64,000 bases of DNA from Marsupella aquatica (Eukaryota; Marchantiophyta). The stretch is taken from positions 4,154,001 through 4,218,000 of the forward strand of contig OZ316894.1 of assembly GCA_973895155.1 (NCBI GenBank), in the 5' to 3' direction. The notes beneath the pieces are model-generated. The model ran no database searches, was not told the DNA's origin, and saw only the letters and a list, made by a program, of their open reading frames with translations. The translations under genes were made by a program, and so were the position numbers. This document shows, piece after piece, positions 58,101 to 64,000 of the stretch (the stretch's first letter is position 1; the number at the start of each line of letters is the position of its first letter).

Positions 58101-58621
58101 CCGTAATACCCAGTCTAACTGAGAGAGATCACAACCTGAGCTCCAAGTCTGCCAGGGAGAAAGAGCCCGGGACAAAGGGACGTATAATGAGGCGTTGTAA
58201 ATTTGCCAGAGGAGTTGCAGCTACCATTCGGGCTCGTGCCAAGAAGGCAAAACAGCACCAAGACCTGAGCTGAGAACTCACCATGAGAATGTGCAATTTG
58301 TCAAACCCACCTTATAACTTTAGACGGGGGTTTTACCTTGTATGACAAATTGTGAATCCCGAGGTCATATACTGCGCGCCTCCTGGTCATAGGCTTGGAG
58401 TTGGACCGGTCCACAACAGTCTTGAACGAGTCCGTCGAGACAATGGACACCTGATCGAAGCTTCGATCCATTGAAGCTGTTGATTTAGTATGACCAACAA
58501 TATTTGCCCAGTCGTCGTAGATGGGATTCACGAACTGGTGCCGGGGAGAATCTGCAGGACTTGTTACCAATTCCTCATTTAGGTCGAGATGCCTGACTCT
58601 CTGGCTAAATATTTCCTGGGC
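52165..58621 (-). CDS. ABCG half-size transporter (WBC type, ABCG5/ABCG10-like)
   Basis: Plant ABCG half-transporters dimerise in the plasma membrane to export lipids, cuticle precursors or hormones. Nine exons join in phase with GT-AG borders: about 58621-58337, 57869-57630, 56844-56677, 56510-56388, 55048-54851, 54338-54255, 53932-53732, 53468-53005 and 52429-52165, about 675 residues. The nucleotide-binding domain has a Walker [11 protein letters not shown]-loop YVMQ, signature ISGGERRR, Walker [13 protein letters not shown] and H-loop VLTVHQPS. The membrane domain has [32 protein letters not shown] and [24 protein letters not shown], which with [11 protein letters not shown] resembles the Arabidopsis ABCG4/5/8/10/23 group. 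The usual Gly before the Walker A Lys is Ser. No ATG opens the first exon before MDRSFDQVS, so an upstream start exon is probably missed. Introns contain local tandem duplications. Confidence 0.9.
52529..52655. repeat. 64-bp tandem duplication in an ABCG intron
   Basis: ATGTCCATTTCACGCATAAG begins at 52529 and its near copy at 52593. It lies in the last intron of the ABCG gene. Confidence 0.88.
55255..55370. repeat. 58-bp exact tandem duplication in an ABCG intron
   Basis: ATCAATTATCGTAACACAGT starts at 55255 and 55313. The unit is repeated exactly. Confidence 0.92.
55688..55763. repeat. 38-bp tandem duplication in an ABCG intron
   Basis: CTGCTCCTCATGGTTTTAGA starts at 55688 and 55726. Confidence 0.9.
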
Positions 58622-59104
58622 CTGCTCAGGTCCAACATGCGAAGATCAAGACAGTCAAAACCACTTTCAAACTGCATTCCCGCCCTCAACATTCTACTTG
58701 TCCGCCGCTTCGTCAACTTGGGGTCAAATTCACATGCACCGACTCGATAAGGAATCAATACGTTGGTTCATTGTCAATTGTATGGCTTGCCCCTGCCGAT
58801 CTAGCTAATAATGGCATGCAATGGTGTTTGGAAGAAACGTTTGGGATATCCAGCCACAACTATACAGCGAGCTAACAACATTCACTGCCCACAATCACCG
58901 TACCTCATCGAAGATAGCATTGCAACCGCGCGGCATCTTGCTCCCTCGATCGCTCTACTGTCAACTGCCCTTTTTCCTCAGACTTTCCTGTGAGGGTATC
59001 CTCCGCCTGATATTTATCGGCAAGACGAGTAATTGGACCAGACCTCAAAACTTCACAGACCTCGTCACCGCATTTCGACCTTCAAAGTTTCCAGACAAGA
59101 ACTG

Positions 59105-59310
59105 TATTCAATCTCCTGTCCTCTAGGCGTGTTGCAGGGACTGCATTGAGGGCGGTGCTGCAGCAGCTCCACCGGTTTTCAAAGTGAGATCGCTGACTTC
59201 GCACCCGATCTCGTGTAACTTCCTCTCCTGCTGCTCCACATCATTCTCTGCAGATGCTGTGGAATTAATTCTTACTACCGCCCCGCTTTCAAACACTGTT
59301 CAAAGCGTTT
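59105..59310 (-). other. Possible unassigned exon upstream of the ABCG gene
   Basis: One minus-strand frame reads VFESGAVVRINSTASAEND, VEQQERKLHEIGCEVSDLTL and then an Ala/Pro-rich end before TAG near 59128. Composition looks coding (charged helix-like stretch, low stop content) but I recognise no domain and there is no ATG directly upstream. It could be a 5' exon of the ABCG gene or belong to a neighbour. Confidence 0.25.
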
Positions 59311-61685
59311 CATTGGCAGTCAGCAGATGATCTCGAACTATCTCAGCTGCAGCAGACAGACAGATCGTCAGTCATGCAGCTGCACTAATTCAAGTTAGAT
59401 CTCTCTCTCAGCTGCTGCACCAGCACCAACAGGGGTGACGGGAACGAAATGTTGCAATTCCTCGTATCCCTCCTACTCATTCATTCCCTTCTCATTCATC
59501 TGCCTTGTCCAGTCGAATACGGCGCACCAATAAATGCCATCACTCTCCAATTTGGTGTGATGGCGGCACCAGTCCTACTGCATGCGCAATTTTGTCAGAG
59601 GGCAACTCCCATCCGCCAGCCAGAAGTAAAAGCTCCGAACGGGGTTCGCCCACTCCACACCTCACCCTCTCAGAATCACAGAATCACTTCATTCACTTCG
59701 AGTGCTCCATAATAATTATACAACCAAACCGTAACATCGATCGACGTTCCCAAATAAAAATACTGTTGACTGTCTGAAATATGTATACCAATACTAAGTG
59801 AAGGTCACTTTACCGTATGGCCCAAAAATTCGCCCATATACCTGATGCTCTAAGCTGGGCATGTGTCCCCTGTGTTCACAAACCATGGAAGCGAACCAAT
59901 TTTAAGGAGTTCACGAGAGAGCGCTGGTCGTTTTTTCCCTGTTTTCTGGGATTGGCTATATTGTTTAAACCACCACGACTGTTGGTTTTTTTCCATGTTT
60001 TCAAGGACCGGCTATTTTGTTTTAACACTCGTTTAAACCACCACTAGGGGTGACAAAGTCTGGATTGATTTCACAAGGTGTCACCATAAGTAGTACCTTT
60101 TTCCTGTTTGTTGAGACCATCACTAACCATGACAATGCCCGGATCCACCAAGTTTCACCATAACTAGTACCCTTTTCTTCAGATTGTGGAGCAAATGGCA
60201 CCTCAGGAGTAAAATGAATGGAATGTTGAAAGGGATAAGTTTGGGGCACTTCAGTCCCCCTTTTATATGGCTAGTGGCGGATTTAAATCAGCGGAAGGAT
60301 GTTAGCCTTGCCAGGTCACAGTAAGGGGTTTATAGTCTAGGTTTAATGCTACTAGCAAGCAATTTCACAACCGTATTTCTCCCTCACATGAGTGGGACCT
60401 TGCCTTCTCTACACTACGTATCTCAAAAATCCTCTAGCTACTTAGTACGATTAATCTATAGGTTGCTATCAACTTGGCCATTAATTCCTTGCCTTGACCA
60501 CACTTCCCGCCACACTTCCTTGCATCACTTATTGACACGTATTTGCCTCAGCTTGACAAACTAAGGAGATGATAATTATAGGAAGAGGGAGAATGAGGGA
60601 GTTTCTGTAGAGCATAGAGGAGTGAGAGAGCAAGACAGTGCTACTTCATTCAATTTGTGTGACCAACCGCTTGATCCTGGCTTGGGTGACCAATGGGGTA
60701 GCTACGTAGGTGGAAACTCGAGTGGAATGATATGCTTGATGTTTGTTGGATGCTCTCTTGACTTCTCTCTTATTATCTCACGGCTTAGTTCGAAGCAAAA
60801 GTGTATACACAATCTGTATTACTTACAGTGTATAATCCCCTTCCTTGGAATGTCTTATTATTATTATTATTATCTTTCTTGGAACTCTTCTACTATGAGA
60901 CTTGCTGTGAGGCTAGTAAGAGGCTTGTAACTAAGGCCCATTGTAAGGCGTCTAGATTTTAGTGAGAGCAGCTTGTCATGCACACAAAATGGCAACATAC
61001 TAGATTTCTTGATCAGATAGTATTCATATTTGCACGTACCATAATTAAAAATGACTTTCATTCTGAACCTAAAAGTGATGAGTCCAAACTCCGGCCCAAA
61101 GTCATTTAGCTTTTGACGCCTTGATTGTCTTGCTAACCATCTATACTTCCCTTGCTCACTTCCACAGACCTCACAGCGTATTACCCTTCACCCTGGGATG
61201 ACCTGACCCTTAACCTGACCCTTAAGTACCACCCCTAATACATTTGAGGGTGACTACATGCAGAGTCTAGATGCTTTTGGGATGCTCAGACCCTGCATGT
61301 AGGCTAGGGGTGCCAGCCTGAATATACCAAGCCACTTTGAGGGTTATAAAAACATCACAATACCATATTACTCATATTAACAGTGCATCAAGTTGCACGG
61401 ATGACCAAAAATTATGACTGAAAGGTAAGGCTCAAATGAGCCTAAATGTATATTTTCACTCATCATGCAGTCTGTGATAAATATCAGTCACTAAAGTATA
61501 TGTGAGATTTTCAGGTTCATATGCATACAGTCATAAGAGCATCCACAAAGGTTCATGGGCCGGGGACCTACATCGCTAGTACTTTGGGGTGACATTGGCC
61601 TGCAACTTCCCCCCAGACTTTCCCCAGGCCCAAGTTTATTTTGGCCCTTACACCAGTGCCACACAAACCAAAGTTGCAGGTTAAA
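59311..61685. other. Gene-free stretch
   Basis: No supported gene. An (ATT)n microsatellite lies at about 60856-60872. A loose duplication with TCACCATAA(G/C)TAGTACC is at about 60083 and 60158. Confidence 0.4.
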
Positions 61686-61689
61686 AATA

Positions 61690-61915
61690 TCACTTGCGAC
61701 ATTTTTAGGCCTCAAACCCCCTAAAATGTAAGAAATGTTTTGACCCCTATAAAGTTGGAAATTTCCAAACCATAATAGACTTATAAATCTCAAAATTAGA
61801 TTTAAAAGACTCTATTATTTTTCTGAGAAAATTCTTAAGTCTCCCTTAGAACCAATAAAGCAATCATATCCTTTGTCGCACATGATTTGCCATTTTGTGA
61901 AAGTGAACCCCCAAG
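61690..61915 (-). repeat. Dispersed non-coding repeat, copy 2
   Basis: Reverse complement of the repeat at 30888-31145; it carries CCCCCTAAAATGTAAGA, TTATAAATCTCAAAATT and GAACCAATAAAGCAAT in the inverted order. Triplicate word GCTAGGA follows at about 61914-61934. Confidence 0.75.
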
Positions 61916-61934
61916 CTAGGAGCTAGGAGCTAGG

Positions 61935-62768
61935 AAGCCAGATAAGATTGATTTAACTGAAGAGATTGCTTGTTGTCAACCAGGAGAGAGAATTCTGACA
62001 AACCTAGCTACTGACAAAGGCTGGAGTTGAAAAATAATACTACAATTTGAGTGATGACTTGTAATTGAGCATTATTTTGTGGAAGAGTGATATTTGGCAC
62101 AATGGGCTACATTTGCAAATTTGACAGAAGAAAATGCTTTGATATAGCAGAATTGACAATTGAATATATGATGACAATTCTGAAAGTGCATTGATTTAAT
62201 TATTGCATCAATCTTTGTGCAAAAATGTTTACATTTAGATCTAGGATCAGAATTATTGAATCTTCAGCATTTGTAAGGGACCTGTGACGCTTTGCCTCCA
62301 CCAATTTGTACAAACTAAGAGAAACATGAATCTTGAGCAACATCAGATGTGATTGAGACTGGAGATGTGTGAGATCGAGAATTGAAGAGTCTGACTGGAC
62401 ATGTGTGTACCGTGCCCAAAGACATGCAATCATAGCCCAAGAGTCTTTGGTACAGAGTCAACTCTCCCGTCAACTCTGAATGGACATGTTTGTTGCATGA
62501 GTTTGAATTGATAAGGATGTACTAGTGTGCAAATGCAATTCGTGTACACTTAGGTATTCCTGGTATAGAGTGTGAAGGATGGTCCATAAAAAATATTGAG
62601 GTTGGGCTTTTAGAAATAATGCACAAGTTTTTCTCAACTAGGCCCACATTTTATTGCCACAAAAAAGACAAGTACATGGTATGATGAGCTCAAGAATAGC
62701 TTCACATCAAACTCTACAGAAAACAAAACATCGAAATATTTTAATCTGCCATACAATTATACAAACAG
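61935..62768. other. Gene-free stretch before the FCP1-domain gene
   Basis: No convincing exon. A 5' exon carrying the start codon of the downstream gene is expected here or further left but was not identified. Confidence 0.35.
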
Positions 62769-64000
62769 GACAAAAAAATAGTCTGCTCAAAATCTGCCAT
62801 ACCAATAGGAAATGCAACATCAACTATTGCCGCAGATGATCTAGGCAATATTGCCGCAGTAGAATTGGGAGAAATGCCAGACATTGGGCTTGAAAAGGAG
62901 GATGATCACCAAGTGCCTGAGACCGCTGCAAATGAAGAAGAGAAGGCAGGTGCTTCAACACCTCCCCTGTCTCCTCTATATTGCTCATCAGAGACTAAAT
63001 TGGTTTTTACAAGTGCTTCTACAGGAAGCCCTATAGTATTATCATTTTCACAAAATTCTGGATCCGAGATAGGCAGGACTGGATATATGAAAACAGTCCG
63101 TCGTGCAACTCATTTCATATGGAGAAATGGACCAAAGGTTGGAATGATAGAATCACTAGACGAAGCTCCAAAGATAATGGCAAAATCAGATTACAAAAAC
63201 ATGAACTTGAGACTGAGCCCAGTTTTTGCACCCCCATCCTTTGAAGAGCAACTTCCCGGTGGCATCAATTCTGAGATACAGAGTGTTCTAGGTGATCAGA
63301 TGATAGATGAATTTGGGCATTTTAACATCGGAAATTATTAGCCTTATCTTTGGTTCTTGCTATTTTAATGACAATCTAAACTTTATCTTTGTAATAATAT
63401 ACTTGTTTACAGACCAAAGTTGCGTCGTAGAATCTCCTTCCTCAAATGATTTTATTGGCATTCCCTCGGCAAACGTTGTTGTGGAGGAAGGGTTTGACCC
63501 AGGTATACCTTGGATCTAAAAAATAGCAAATTTTGAATGTAATTTTTTTTCTAGGAGGGTCGCCCAAGGGTCGTTCCTCTCTCCTTCAAATGTTATAACA
63601 AAGTTTGTTTGATTTCAAATTTTGAGAGTTTTCCTCGGTAGTAATTGTTTAAACTTTGAGTCACATTGACTAAGGGCTTATTTGAATGTTTCCAGACTTC
63701 ACTCCAATACTACACTCTCCGATCCGGCAAAAGCTCTTGGTTCTTGACCTTAACAAGATTTGTTGGGATTGCATTAAGACCAGAAGCTCAGGACCATGGC
63801 GAAATCAGACAAGTTTATGTGGTGTGCACTGGGGGAGACGTGGAGGGTTTAATTTCATGTATTATGGAGCGCCCCTACCTCCATGAATTTCTATATGCAG
63901 CTTTCATGGCTTTTGACGTCACAATTTGGACCTGTGCAAGGAGGCCAAAAACAATGAACGTAATGGAGATGATTTTCACTGAGGAGGAGCGACAGAAGTT
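62769..64000 (+). CDS. FCP1/NLI-interacting-factor phosphatase-domain gene, partial, with a probable frameshift
   Basis: FCP1-type HAD phosphatases remove phosphate from Ser/Thr, classically in the RNA polymerase II tail. Three exons fit by phase: 62769-63291 (after acceptor ACAAACAG, ending CTAG before GTGATC), 63413-63502 (after TTTACAG, donor GTATAC) and from 63696 (after TTTCCAG). The joined protein has a low-complexity acidic N-terminal region, then HSPIRQKLLVLDLN at 63720-63760, which is the conserved first motif (but lacking the second Asp of DxDxT, as in many plant FCP1-like proteins). The following strand RPYLHEFLYAAFMAFDVTIWTCARR matches the FCP1 domain core, but it is in the +1 frame from about 63800, so at least one frame change lies between. 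The gene runs off the right edge. It may be a decayed member of an expanded family. Confidence 0.6.

Noticed and set aside
61491-61793. 100-codon minus-strand frame sharing SYILGG-RPKNV with 30920-31171
   Set aside because: The similarity is due to the shared non-coding dispersed repeat; the frames diverge on both sides and contain no domain.

Overview
The window is a repeat-rich nuclear segment of a land plant. Evidence for a plant: GT-AG introns with plant-type consensus, a plant-type ABCG half-transporter, an F-box/kelch gene, a plastid PAA1/HMA6-type copper-ATPase remnant, an NHL-repeat fragment, an FCP1-domain gene and a Helitron. Codon and gene style suggest a non-seed plant (bryophyte, lycophyte or fern), but this is inference; no species-specific marker was recognised. 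Nothing here looks prokaryotic or organellar.

Layout. 1-4.3 kb: tandem repeats and a fragment of an NHL-repeat gene on the minus strand. 8.7-12.1 kb: a decayed PAA1/HMA6 copper P-type ATPase on the minus strand, with three clean 5' exons, the middle missing and broken 3' exons. 13.7-16.8 kb: an 84-bp satellite, then copy 1 of a three-member intronless membrane-protein family and a minisatellite made from its own 3' end. 20.6-26.4 kb: a dead Helitron (zinc-ribbon modules, DUF6570-like region, HUH Rep, PIF1-like helicase). 26.8-28.9 kb: a frameshifted kinase-like gene on the minus strand. 32.1-35.0 kb: membrane-protein copy 2 (minus) with its leader. 35.4-36.4 kb: a second Helitron N-terminal fragment (minus), whose leader matches the kinase leader. 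38.5-39.0 kb: the 84-bp satellite again, inverted. 41.1-41.6 kb: an EF-hand reading frame with three in-frame stops. 42.3-45.2 kb: membrane-protein copy 3 (plus). 47.7 kb: a tRNA-derived SINE-like head. 50-51 kb: an F-box/kelch gene with a serially duplicated F-box. 52.2-58.6 kb: an ABCG half-transporter (minus) whose nine exons I could splice in frame. 62.8-64 kb: the start of an FCP1/NLI-phosphatase-domain gene that runs off the window.

How it fits together. Only the ABCG gene, membrane-protein copy 2 and possibly copies 1 and 3, the kelch gene and the FCP1 gene could be active; the rest is debris. The most unusual elements are (a) the three-copy membrane-protein family carried with a leader of up to 1 kb, two copies forming a long inverted repeat; (b) the leader, containing a hairpin with a compensatory base pair, shared by a kinase-like gene and a Helitron N-terminal gene; and (c) a Gly-to-Ser substitution in the Walker A motif of the otherwise intact ABCG gene. 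Numerous near-exact two- or three-copy tandem duplications of 17-121 bp are scattered over the whole window.
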